This document shows positions 7,681-16,061 of a stretch of 64,000 nt of DNA, piece by piece. Under the pieces are notes generated by a model. The model ran no database searches and was not told the DNA's origin. It saw only the letters and a program-made list of their open reading frames with translations. The translations under genes and the position numbers were made by a program. Positions within the stretch are counted from its first letter, which is position 1; each line of letters begins with the position of its first letter. This DNA comes from a virus, in IMG/VR virus record IMGVR_UViG_3300046004_000518, positions 46,478 to 110,477 of that record; one strand, 5' to 3'.

Positions 7681-8603
7681 TATTGTGATACCTGACTTAG
7701 TTCAATCATCATTGCCGATAGGTTAATTTCGTGATCTGCAACAAGTGGTGCGTTAACTGCGGCCTTACGAATAATTAGTATTGCTTCGTCTTGCCCTTCG
7801 TCTGTCTTAGACCATAAACTTAAATTGTTATATGCCCAAGAAATAATTTCTTCCATTTCTTCTGGACGAGCTTGTTCACATAACAGTTTACGTGCTTCAC
7901 GAATTTTACCATGTTTAAACAAATCAATCATAGCAAGTTTGTAATCACTTGTACCCGTGCCTGTTTCGTTTGGTGCTTTGAGTACATTATCTGTACTGTT
8001 CATTTGTAACAAGTTTAGGCACTTACGTAAATCTGGATAGGTTGCTTTAACATAGCTGTCCAATGTATCTAAGTCAAACTCTACACCTTCTGTTACTAAC
8101 ACAGTGGCCGCACGTGCTGTAAACTCTGTGTGATCAACTTTCTCGATATGAAAACCTTGACAACGACTGTGTAGCGCAGGAATAATCTTGTGCGGATAGT
8201 TACAGGTCATAATAAAACGTGCTGTATCACTATATGTTTCCATTAGCCCACGCAACACTGCCTGCGCACCTGGTGATAAGTAATCAGCTTCATCTAACAG
8301 GACAATTTTAAACTTGCCAAACGGCATTGTACTAACAAAGCCTTCGATGCGTGTTCTAATAAAGTCTACACCATTATCACGTGACGCATTGATTTGTAAA
8401 ATATCATACTCGTCAATGTTTAACGCTGTAATAAGAATCTTTGCTAGTGTTGTTTTACCGATACCAGCCGAACCACTGAATAGTAAGTGAGGTATTGCAC
8501 CTTCCTTAATCCATTGTTTAACTTGTTCACGTTGTGCTTCGTCGCGAAACACATAACCGTCTACGTCTTTAGGACGGTATGCTTCTACCCATAATTGTTT
8601 CAT
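7680..8603 (-). CDS. 44: Sliding-clamp loader large subunit (T4 gp44-like)
   Basis: This 307-residue AAA+ ATPase begins LWVEAYRPKDVDGYVF, as in T4 gp44 and RFC subunits. It has Walker A GSAGIGKT (residues 44-51), Walker B with the RFC-box DEAD (104-107), and the Ser-Arg-Cys arginine-finger motif (146-148) that acts on the neighbouring subunit. The loader opens the gp45-type clamp and places it on DNA for the polymerase. Length matches gp44. The start overlaps the stop of the small gene at 8600-8764 (ATGA), so translation is coupled. Confidence 0.93.
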   Translation of the reverse strand: MKQLWVEAYRPKDVDGYVFRDEAQREQVKQWIKEGAIPHLLFSGSAGIGKTTLAKILITALNIDEYDILQINASRDNGVDFIRTRIEGFVSTMPFGKFKIVLLDEADYLSPGAQAVLRGLMETYSDTARFIMTCNYPHKIIPALHSRCQGFHIEKVDHTEFTARAATVLVTEGVEFDLDTLDSYVKATYPDLRKCLNLLQMNSTDNVLKAPNETGTGTSDYKLAMIDLFKHGKIREARKLLCEQARPEEMEEIISWAYNNLSLWSKTDEGQDEAILIIRKAAVNAPLVADHEINLSAMMIELSQVSQ

Positions 8604-8764
8604 TGATCGCCTTTGGCTGTTGATGGTTTAAATGGACTGTTGAGAGTGGACAATTCGTCGGCTATTCTGCGCATATCTATGCTTAATTTGCATTGCCCAA
8701 ATGCTTCTTCAACTTTTCTTGCTAGATTATGTTGGTCAATTATTACTTGATCTAAATCGTTCAC
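8600..8764 (-). CDS. Small gene coupled to the clamp loader (54 aa, GTG start)
   Basis: A 54-residue frame runs from a GTG at 8764 to a TGA at 8600-8602. The GTG overlaps the stop of the gene before it (GTGA) and the TGA overlaps the ATG of the clamp loader (ATGA). This double coupling in an otherwise unoccupied 158-base space is strong evidence for a real gene. It looks like a short helical, charged peptide (starts NDLDQVIIDQHNLARKVEEA). Function unknown. Confidence 0.6.
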   Translation of the reverse strand: MNDLDQVIIDQHNLARKVEEAFGQCKLSIDMRRIADELSTLNSPFKPSTAKGDQ

Positions 8765-8919
8765 ACTAATTCCTCTACGATTCCTAATATTTCTGCCAGG
8801 ATAAACAAAACCCCAGCACTTACTAACATATTAGCACATAAAAAGCCGCCTGCCAATATGCGCAGGCCACTTTTGGCAAAACTAACTACTTGATGTTTCC
8901 ACGGATCTGGATGTTGCAT
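8761..8919 (-). CDS. Small membrane protein (52 aa)
   Basis: The ATG at 8919 overlaps the stop of the co-chaperonin gene (TAATG) and the stop at 8761-8763 overlaps the next start. The peptide opens MQHPDPWKHQVVSF and has one long hydrophobic segment (about residues 20-47), ending EELV. The WKHQ...FAKSGLRIL phrase is, from memory, shared with small proteins of T4-like cyanophages. It is likely an inner-membrane peptide. Confidence 0.65.
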   Translation of the reverse strand: MQHPDPWKHQVVSFAKSGLRILAGGFLCANMLVSAGVLFILAEILGIVEELV

Positions 8920-9275
8920 TATGTTAACCCTCTTCCAATAATTTCGTCTACAGTTGGTGTATCTCTAACTAATAAAATATCATTATGATCGATTCTGCGT
9001 AAGGTATGTTCACCGTCTGCATCTTCGATTTCGATTCCACGTGTCCAACGTCCATGTTTAACTAAAACATATTGTCCGACTTGTACATCTTTTTGGCGAT
9101 TACCGATAGCATATACTCGACCCCATCGTGCATGTATACCTTCTAACTTGCCGTCTGTGTTTTGTATAATAATACCACTAGTAGTAACACGTTGATCAAA
9201 ATTCATATCAGTTACCAGCACGTGATCTTGCAGTGCTCTAATCTTGTTTATTTTGTGTGCTTCAAATGCGGCCAT
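8919..9275 (-). CDS. GroES-like co-chaperonin, T4 gp31-type
   Basis: The 118-residue protein has a GroES-like beta-barrel pattern: ALQDHVLVTDM near the start, a region matching the mobile loop (TTSGIIIQNTDG), then GRVYAIGNRQKDVQVGQYVL and a final HNDILLVRD. In T4, gp31 replaces GroES so that GroEL can fold the capsid protein. This phage has a separate, ordinary GroES at 39005-39298 paired with its own GroEL, so this second co-chaperonin may serve the host GroEL or a special substrate. It is coupled to the small membrane gene downstream. Confidence 0.75.
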   Translation of the reverse strand: MAAFEAHKINKIRALQDHVLVTDMNFDQRVTTSGIIIQNTDGKLEGIHARWGRVYAIGNRQKDVQVGQYVLVKHGRWTRGIEIEDADGEHTLRRIDHNDILLVRDTPTVDEIIGRGLT

Positions 9276-9284
9276 AATATTCCT

Positions 9285-9707
9285 TTAAATTCTTCTAATA
9301 CCCGGAGTAGGATCCGATAATGGAGTTAATAATTCTTGTTTAACTTCGGTGTCGCTAGCAATTGCGCCAGCAAAACTACCACGTGGTTTACTAGTCGATG
9401 CAGCGACAGGTGCACTGCTTGTAATTGGCACGTCTTTTGCTGTTGGCTGTACAAGTTTAGTGGGTGCCGGAGCTGTATTTGACGAGCTATCGGATATAAT
9501 ATCATTATCCTGTGATGCTACTGGTGTATTTAATTTATGATATTCCTGCATTATTTGACTGCGAGTTTTTACAATTTGACCTCCTGCACCTAACTCATCG
9601 CCACGTGCATTAGTTTTCATATTGCCTACTGCAATTACATTTTCATTTGCCACACGAAGAGAGTCGATGTCGATCGCTTTCCCCATTGCTGTTTTATATG
9701 TTGCCAT
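9285..9707 (-). CDS. Conserved T4-like phage protein with disordered tail
   Basis: The 140-residue protein starts MATYKTAMGKAIDIDSLR and has VGNMKTNARGDELG, phrases I know from conserved proteins of marine T4-like phages with no assigned role. From about residue 65 it is rich in Ser, Ala, Pro and Thr, so probably disordered. A virion or scaffold-type part is possible but unproven. A good AGGAG lies ahead of the start. Confidence 0.65.
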   Translation of the reverse strand: MATYKTAMGKAIDIDSLRVANENVIAVGNMKTNARGDELGAGGQIVKTRSQIMQEYHKLNTPVASQDNDIISDSSSNTAPAPTKLVQPTAKDVPITSSAPVAASTSKPRGSFAGAIASDTEVKQELLTPLSDPTPGIRRI

Positions 9708-9735
9708 ATCTTTCTCCTATTATACGTGTACTTAT

Positions 9736-10248
9736 TTACTTTAAGAATTCTGTGATGTCAAGTTGATAGTGCAAGGAGTCAATTTTATGCACGCCTAACA
9801 AGAACAATACATAACTTGCCACACTCGATCCACGTCCAACACCCCAAACTAATTTATTCTTACGTAATGTATCCACAAGATATTTTAAATAACGTAATAG
9901 GTTAAACAAATCACGTTCTTGATATAATAATAACTCTTGTGCTACACGCTGTAATTCGTAGTCTTCTCGACATAAACTTAGAATGTATTCTGCGATATCT
10001 AATTCTTTATAATCATCGGGCATGTGCCACTGTGACTGCATAGCATCATCATACTTGTCTACGGGCATACGTTTACTAGTATACAATCCTAGTTTGTTTA
10101 TTTCGGCATGCAGTGCATCAACACTACTATTGAACTCATCAGGATCTTCAACTTGAAATAAATTAATATTTAAATCAGGTTTGGTATATAATAGGTCACA
10201 CAATTCTTTTGTGTCTGTGTAACCTTGACCGTATTCATCGTACTTCAT
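9736..10248 (-). CDS. DNA polymerase III alpha-like fragment protein
   Basis: This 170-residue protein ends with a stretch (about residues 130-170) resembling the polymerase core of bacterial DnaE: WGVGRGSSVASYVLFLLG followed by KIDSLHYQLDITEFL, matching the GRGS...S...Y..G.T..DP..Y.L.FERF pattern. The catalytic aspartates of the polymerase lie outside this region and are absent, so it cannot copy DNA alone. Related short proteins occur in T4-like marine phages. It may bind primer-template or nucleotide. It abuts the next gene (10248) with a one-base overlap. Confidence 0.65.
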   Translation of the reverse strand: MKYDEYGQGYTDTKELCDLLYTKPDLNINLFQVEDPDEFNSSVDALHAEINKLGLYTSKRMPVDKYDDAMQSQWHMPDDYKELDIAEYILSLCREDYELQRVAQELLLYQERDLFNLLRYLKYLVDTLRKNKLVWGVGRGSSVASYVLFLLGVHKIDSLHYQLDITEFLK

Positions 10249-10484
10249 TATTTGATATCAATTTTGTCTTTGAATGTTTTGCTATTCTTTTCTAAATCAT
10301 CTAGCATTTTTTGATTACGACGTTGAACTTCCATATCATAATCGCCCATGACTAACTGTATCTGACCAATCATATCGCCATGCCCCATACGATATGCAAA
10401 CATCATACGATTACTTAACTCAGCACGCTTTTTATGTAATTCATCATCTGATAAACCTGATAGGTCTGGTGTAAGTGGATGCAT
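10248..10484 (-). CDS. Conserved small helical phage protein
   Basis: The 78-residue protein is highly charged and likely helical, with LSDDELHKKRAELSNRMMFA and DYDMEVQRRNQKM. There is no recognised domain. It shares a base with both neighbours (MazG-like stop at 10484, PolIII-like start at 10248), so it belongs to the MazG operon. Similar proteins are known from marine T4-like phages; function unknown. Confidence 0.6.
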   Translation of the reverse strand: MHPLTPDLSGLSDDELHKKRAELSNRMMFAYRMGHGDMIGQIQLVMGDYDMEVQRRNQKMLDDLEKNSKTFKDKIDIK

Positions 10485-10918
10485 TATAAATCTCCGTCTT
10501 GTCTATTCTCACTATAGTAGGCATCAAAACTTCCGCCTGGATAGCGTGATTGTAGTTTATTTACATTTTCTTGTATTACATCATTTGGATCTAAGTTTAA
10601 GGCACGACATGCATTAACCCAATACCACATGATATCACCAAGTTCACGCTTCATGTGGAATACATTCTCATCGTTAAGTGGTTTACCTTGGAATAACATT
10701 TTCTTTGGAATTTCACAAAACTCGCCAGACTCTGCCGCTAGCCCTAAGCATGCTGTAATTAGTAGCGGAACATTAACATCTGGACCATGCAAATTGGTTG
10801 CAGAATCATAATTACCATCCAAATCATCTAAACGATTCATAAAAGTAGTTAAGTCGTTGCTGGGTTGGCTAGTTACTTCTTTTACAAAGTCTGAATATTT
10901 GTTTAAATCGATATGCAT
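10484..10918 (-). CDS. mazG: MazG-like nucleotide pyrophosphohydrolase
   Basis: The 144-residue, mostly helical protein has the all-alpha NTP pyrophosphatase pattern: LAAESGEFCEIPKK (an ExxE-type pair) and about 30 residues on MKRELGDIMWYW (ExxD), which hold magnesium. MazG-type enzymes cut dNTPs or ppGpp-like nucleotides to monophosphates; marine phages often carry one. The C-terminal RYPGGSFDAYYSENR is typical of the phage form. A sigma-70-like promoter lies upstream (10948-10974). Confidence 0.85.
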   Translation of the reverse strand: MHIDLNKYSDFVKEVTSQPSNDLTTFMNRLDDLDGNYDSATNLHGPDVNVPLLITACLGLAAESGEFCEIPKKMLFQGKPLNDENVFHMKRELGDIMWYWVNACRALNLDPNDVIQENVNKLQSRYPGGSFDAYYSENRQDGDL

Positions 10919-10947
10919 AAATGAGAACTCCTTAGTAATACTACTAG

Positions 10948-10974
10948 TTTATAGTAATATCGCTAAGGAGTCAA
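10948..10974 (-). promoter_or_regulatory. Sigma-70-like promoter before mazG operon
   Basis: On the minus strand TTGACT (10969-10974) precedes TATAAA (10948-10953) by 15 bases. Spacing is shorter than in the other promoters here, so it is a weaker call. Confidence 0.45.
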
Positions 10975-10989
10975 TGGGTTTGGTAAAAA

Positions 10990-11931
10990 TTAACCTATTT
11001 TATACCATTTAGTTTCTGATGCATGGTAGAAATATGATACACTTGTGCCAGCAGACAACGTTACGTTGGCACTTGGTACTAATGTTGTACCCACGCTTGG
11101 ATTAACTTTAAATGCTGTGATAGTTTGTGTTGAACTAACTGTAACAACTTTAGCTTCAACGTTGCCTGCAGGAAGTGTTAATGTACCTTTGGCTAATGTA
11201 CTAGCTGGGTTATAAATCACACGTGAAACACTAGCACCAACAGTTTGATCAAAGTCTGACGTAGCAGCACTATACTGATAACCAGTAGCAATGGTAGCAC
11301 CACCTAGTGTTAAATTGCCTGTGATTGTAAAATCACCAGTGATATTATCACAATTACGTGTTAAATCTTCAATGGTAATTGTAGTACCTGCATTATATGT
11401 TGTAAATTCAAATACATATGATCCAGCGGCTGGGAATTTAATATATGATCCGTTCCAACCTTGAATATTTGTAAGTCCTACTGATACCGCCGCTGGCAAT
11501 GTTATTGTATCTGTCGATGCTTGACTAATAACAATTTCAAGTCTTAATTTAGCATACAATCCGCTAGTTGGCCAATTAGTAAATGCACTAATAGTTAATG
11601 CAGTGCCTGCTGTTGTGGTTACCTTTTGATAGTGGCCATCTGCAAAACTAATTATAGTCGATGATGTTTGTGGTCCGATATCTTTAATTGTTTCAACAGT
11701 TCTAATTAATTGCGCACCTTTTATCTGTGCGTAGTTCAGTTCATTAGAAAAGCTACCGTCAGATAATGGTTCTGTTAATATTGATTTGAGTTGCAAATCT
11801 GCAATCTCATTTTTAGCAAACGTTAAATTGTTTTTAATGTTGGTAAAGTTATCACGAAAGCCTTGACTATCATTGTCCTGGCCTGCAATTGGATAACTTC
11901 CGTTTATATTATTTGGGTTAATTGATGACAT
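10990..11931 (-). CDS. Tail fibre/virion structural protein
   Basis: The 313-residue protein starts with INPNNINGSYPIAGQDND and GFRDNFTNIKNNLTFAKNEI, an N-terminal signature of T4-like marine phage structural proteins, followed by Gly/Thr/Ser-rich beta-structure. No enzyme motif is visible. It is the last gene of a three-gene fibre block (17750 to 10990) read from the late-type promoter at 17778-17785, and starts one base after the end of the 1373-residue fibre gene. Confidence 0.7.
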   Translation of the reverse strand: MSSINPNNINGSYPIAGQDNDSQGFRDNFTNIKNNLTFAKNEIADLQLKSILTEPLSDGSFSNELNYAQIKGAQLIRTVETIKDIGPQTSSTIISFADGHYQKVTTTAGTALTISAFTNWPTSGLYAKLRLEIVISQASTDTITLPAAVSVGLTNIQGWNGSYIKFPAAGSYVFEFTTYNAGTTITIEDLTRNCDNITGDFTITGNLTLGGATIATGYQYSAATSDFDQTVGASVSRVIYNPASTLAKGTLTLPAGNVEAKVVTVSSTQTITAFKVNPSVGTTLVPSANVTLSAGTSVSYFYHASETKWYKIG

Positions 11932-14900
11932 TTAATTAAATACTCCGAGTTTAGCAAATTTAATGTATTTATCTCCGGCTTCAGGTATAGTATAACTATC
12001 TCGATAACTATAGAAACGTGTACCATTTCCGTCGAACTGGGTGGATATTATTTGTATTTCTTCTGGTATAGCAGTGTAATTTGGTATTAAATTACCAGAT
12101 TTAACAACTGGATCATAATAGATGTTAGATGTACCGTAGGTAAATCCATTTCTTACGTACAATTTATTATAGAATGTTACTTCTTGTATATATGTTAGGG
12201 TGACTATATTATCGGCGTTGATATTAATACGCCATATACCAATACGTTCATTGGCTATCAACGGATCAAAGTTATGTTCGTTGTAGCCCGGCACTGCACC
12301 AGCGGCATCCCAACCTAGATCATCTAAGGTAACTGATCCTACATTACCTGGAGTTCCTGCGTCATAATCCCAGGAATCTCCGCCCCATACTGTGGTAACA
12401 TCGCGCCATCCTTGATTATAATCGCCAATGTCGTTTTGTCCTTGTTTGAATTCTTGTTGAGCAAACACCAGAGTTTCACCATCTTTGAAGTGAGTCATAC
12501 CGTCTAATCCACCGATACTAATAATTGCTGATTTAGCACGATTATTAATATCCTCATAAGGTGTAGTTATAGCATAATCAACAGTGCCGGCATCAGCGAA
12601 TACACTAGATAATCCAGGATAACGGTCAAAGGTTGTTTCACTACTAGTAATAAATGCACCAGCAGTAATATCATAATTGGCAGAATATATATTATCAACT
12701 TGATAACGATCAACAGTAAAGTCAATTTCATTCATATTATAATTTTGTTGCGCAAATCTATAGGCAATTAAACTGCTAGCACCCGGCACTGTATATGCAA
12801 GTACCACAGCACGAGTGAATCCAAGTACGAAGCCATTTTCTTGTCTACTGGTCATCCAATCAGGCAATGCACCTTTGTTGGCATAGCCAAGCGCAGCAAC
12901 AGTAACATCCTTCATATTACTAAAAGCATTTGGATATGCAGTGGTATAGGCATTTCCATCGTAATCGTAATACGGAGTAGCAATAGCTGGATATACAATA
13001 TCCGCAGGACCCTGTCCACTTGCATTGGTGTTATCATCAGTTACTTCTAAATATACAACTTCATATTTAATATTAAAATTACTATCACGTGCCACTGCTG
13101 TTTTTACACCACCAAGTGCAATTCGTTTTTCGTAATGATTAGTTGATACCACTGCAGCATATTCTGATAATAAACTTGGATTTAATCCTGGTAAAAATAA
13201 TGTTTTAATATCATTAGCCAAACCAAAGAATGGATCTTCGTTACGATATATTAGTTCTGGCGGAAATATAGATGTGTTGTGCATAATTGATGTAAATTGC
13301 GCACGCTGTTCTTTTGATGGTAGAGCTTTGCAATATAAATCTTCATATGGTGTATTATTTCTATTCAGCACTCGAATAGTAAATGTACGATCTGATGTAA
13401 CACTAAGGGCAGAATCTTGAGCAGTAACAGTAAATGTATATGTACTATCAAATGTTGTTGTTGCTTCGCCTAATATATTACCATCTAAGAATGTAGTACC
13501 TTGATCCAAACTAAACAACTCGAAACTAACTCTGCCAGATAGTAATCCCCCAAGGGTAAGTATTAACCCCTGTGGTAATCGATGCGCACTATTAGCGGAC
13601 AAATTATAATACAAAAGTTTACCTTTTGTTGATATAGCACTAATAGATAAATCACTGATTCGGCCGTTTTCAATTGTACCTAAGTCACTTGGGGTGATCC
13701 AATTAATTTTATTATTTAAATCACCCAATACAGTTAATGTAAACAGGCCAGTGGCTTGATACGCTGGGTAATCTCTTTTATACACCACAACTTCAAATGG
13801 ATATTGAATTTCATTAGCCGATATAGTGGGTAATCTTCCAGTAAGCCAGCCTGAATTTATATCTATGGTTATCTCATCGGAAATATATAAAGGACTTTGA
13901 TCAAATTTTGATTCATCAAACCCAATTGTACCTTCAGTAGATAATAGTCCCAATGTAACTCCAACACTGATTACAGAAGTGGGAGTAGCTCCAGTACTAA
14001 CGGCATTTATATATGTTATTGCACTAGTAGCAGATGAGTTAAGTGTAAAGGACTCTGCACTATTGTACACCATTCCGATATCGGCCTGGGCTATAACATC
14101 GATTGGATATACAGGTATATCAGTTGTATTAATAGTTAAGTTGCCGGATCCTGTAGTAAATGTACCAGAAGTAAATGCAACAGGAACATTGGTGGTAGAT
14201 ACAACATTCGCTGTTACTGTTGCAGTTGCACCCGAAGATGTCTGAGTAATCACATCACCGATATTAGCGGTTATTCCTACTGGAGTTTCGGCTCCGGCAA
14301 ATGTGTATGGATATGCATCTATATTGGTGCTGTTAATTGCTATATTACCCGATTCGAGTATAAATGCATTACCTGAATAGGTTACGGATAATTCATCTGA
14401 AATGACTACATTGGCAGTCACTGTGGCAATTGCTCCACTACTGGATTGTGTAATAATATCACCGATGTTGGCTGAAACTAATACATCATTGAATACTGTA
14501 GATATAGGATAAGCATTGATATAAGTGCCATTAATTTGTACATTACTATGTACACTTATATTACCAGCAATAAATGAACCAGCAGTTAGTTCAATTGCCA
14601 CTGTGGGAGAATTTACCACGTTTGCTCGAACTGTTGCATTTGCTGTGCCGCTGGGTTGTGTAATAAAATCACCAACATTAGCAGTAATCAATTGGTCAGA
14701 TACTGCTAAAACACCAATATTTGTATTTCCTCGGATAGTCAATGTGCCAACAATAACTTCACCTAAAACTTCTATACTACCCACAGTAGAACTTATAGTA
14801 GCGATAGTGGCATTGGCAGAACTTATTGTTTGGGTAATAAAATCACCCGGAGCTCCAGCAATTATAGTATCGCCTGTTAATCTTAATTTAATATAATTAT

Positions 14901-16053
14901 TTACAGTAGCGTCATACCAATTTAATTCATCGAGAGTAGTTAAACTTAATATTTTAATATCATCACCGGATAACAGTGCCGGTTTGGTAATATTTTCTAC
15001 TGAATTAACTCCTACGAATAAATTGCCTCCGATTAATGTAGATGCAATATATGGACTACCATTACCTATAATAATCTGTTCGTCGAATGTAACTGAGGTT
15101 GTACTAGGTAAAGCATATTGTAATACATCGCCATCTAAATCTAGCCCAACAATCTGAAACGAAAAATAACTACCTTGTCGTTGATCTTCTAATTCAACCT
15201 GTGTAGTTACTATAATCGGTTCGTGTCGTGCACCGACATCAATAGTAAGTTCGCCAGCACCTGTTACTGTTCTATCTGTGGTAATTAATGTAGAATCCGC
15301 TTCAAGTGTTTCTTGCGGAGTTACTACTATGTTATACGGAGTTGCATCATAATTTACGCCATCGAATACTTCTACAGTAAAATTAAATGTTTTAGAAATC
15401 GCAATAGGCGAAAAATCCCAGCCAAGTTGACCCCAGGGTGTTACAATTGAATCGTATACTTGCCAGCTTGGATTTGTTACCGGATGAGCTGAATCAACAT
15501 ATCCAGGATCTCCGTTGTCTAAATGGCCGCCCCACCCTGACTCGCTGCTCGGACCGGGTCCGATGATTGGTTGAATGTATCCGTAGAGTAGTCCACCGGC
15601 TGATAATGATATTCCTGGTGGGAGCTCACCGTCCTTTAGACGCCAACTTAATGTGGCACCGGGCGTAGCTTCAATTGCTTCTAATTGTATATTAAGTATA
15701 GTACCATCAAATCGTAGGCCAAGATCAACATCGCGCGGTATGATGATTGGAGGAGCAACATTGGACACTGTGATATTAAATGTTCTATCAGCAAGTCCGT
15801 TTGTTACAGAATTTTTTACTCTAATAGTAAATGTATATGTAACGTTTTGATCACCACCCAATTCACTTACTGGGATACCTTGCAATTTACCTGTAGGTAT
15901 TAATTGTATACCTAAAGGTAATTTTCCTGAGATATGACTATAAACTAATGTACCGCCGGATGCATCATATGCATCTAAATCATAGTCGTAATACTCGAGC
16001 TCGGGTATTATACCTAGTTGTCCTGCAGAAGTAATCCACTTTGGTAATGCCAT
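11932..16053 (-). CDS. Very large fibre protein with Ig-like (He_PIG) and repeat modules
   Basis: This 1373-residue protein has several putative Ig (He_PIG-type) domains, marked by the pattern LPxGIxLxxxGxLxGxP and a following TFTIRVKNS-type strand (N-terminal 110 residues, about 120-190, and about 760-870). From about residue 400 to 640 there are four related units of 60-65 residues, each with a GDxITQxSSGAxATVxANV phrase. The C-terminal third has no clear family. It looks like a long, trimeric or multidomain tail fibre or adhesin that touches the host surface. It lies between two other fibre genes in one late operon. Confidence 0.7.
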   Translation of the reverse strand: MALPKWITSAGQLGIIPELEYYDYDLDAYDASGGTLVYSHISGKLPLGIQLIPTGKLQGIPVSELGGDQNVTYTFTIRVKNSVTNGLADRTFNITVSNVAPPIIIPRDVDLGLRFDGTILNIQLEAIEATPGATLSWRLKDGELPPGISLSAGGLLYGYIQPIIGPGPSSESGWGGHLDNGDPGYVDSAHPVTNPSWQVYDSIVTPWGQLGWDFSPIAISKTFNFTVEVFDGVNYDATPYNIVVTPQETLEADSTLITTDRTVTGAGELTIDVGARHEPIIVTTQVELEDQRQGSYFSFQIVGLDLDGDVLQYALPSTTSVTFDEQIIIGNGSPYIASTLIGGNLFVGVNSVENITKPALLSGDDIKILSLTTLDELNWYDATVNNYIKLRLTGDTIIAGAPGDFITQTISSANATIATISSTVGSIEVLGEVIVGTLTIRGNTNIGVLAVSDQLITANVGDFITQPSGTANATVRANVVNSPTVAIELTAGSFIAGNISVHSNVQINGTYINAYPISTVFNDVLVSANIGDIITQSSSGAIATVTANVVISDELSVTYSGNAFILESGNIAINSTNIDAYPYTFAGAETPVGITANIGDVITQTSSGATATVTANVVSTTNVPVAFTSGTFTTGSGNLTINTTDIPVYPIDVIAQADIGMVYNSAESFTLNSSATSAITYINAVSTGATPTSVISVGVTLGLLSTEGTIGFDESKFDQSPLYISDEITIDINSGWLTGRLPTISANEIQYPFEVVVYKRDYPAYQATGLFTLTVLGDLNNKINWITPSDLGTIENGRISDLSISAISTKGKLLYYNLSANSAHRLPQGLILTLGGLLSGRVSFELFSLDQGTTFLDGNILGEATTTFDSTYTFTVTAQDSALSVTSDRTFTIRVLNRNNTPYEDLYCKALPSKEQRAQFTSIMHNTSIFPPELIYRNEDPFFGLANDIKTLFLPGLNPSLLSEYAAVVSTNHYEKRIALGGVKTAVARDSNFNIKYEVVYLEVTDDNTNASGQGPADIVYPAIATPYYDYDGNAYTTAYPNAFSNMKDVTVAALGYANKGALPDWMTSRQENGFVLGFTRAVVLAYTVPGASSLIAYRFAQQNYNMNEIDFTVDRYQVDNIYSANYDITAGAFITSSETTFDRYPGLSSVFADAGTVDYAITTPYEDINNRAKSAIISIGGLDGMTHFKDGETLVFAQQEFKQGQNDIGDYNQGWRDVTTVWGGDSWDYDAGTPGNVGSVTLDDLGWDAAGAVPGYNEHNFDPLIANERIGIWRININADNIVTLTYIQEVTFYNKLYVRNGFTYGTSNIYYDPVVKSGNLIPNYTAIPEEIQIISTQFDGNGTRFYSYRDSYTIPEAGDKYIKFAKLGVFN

Positions 16054-16061
16054 AATGTACC

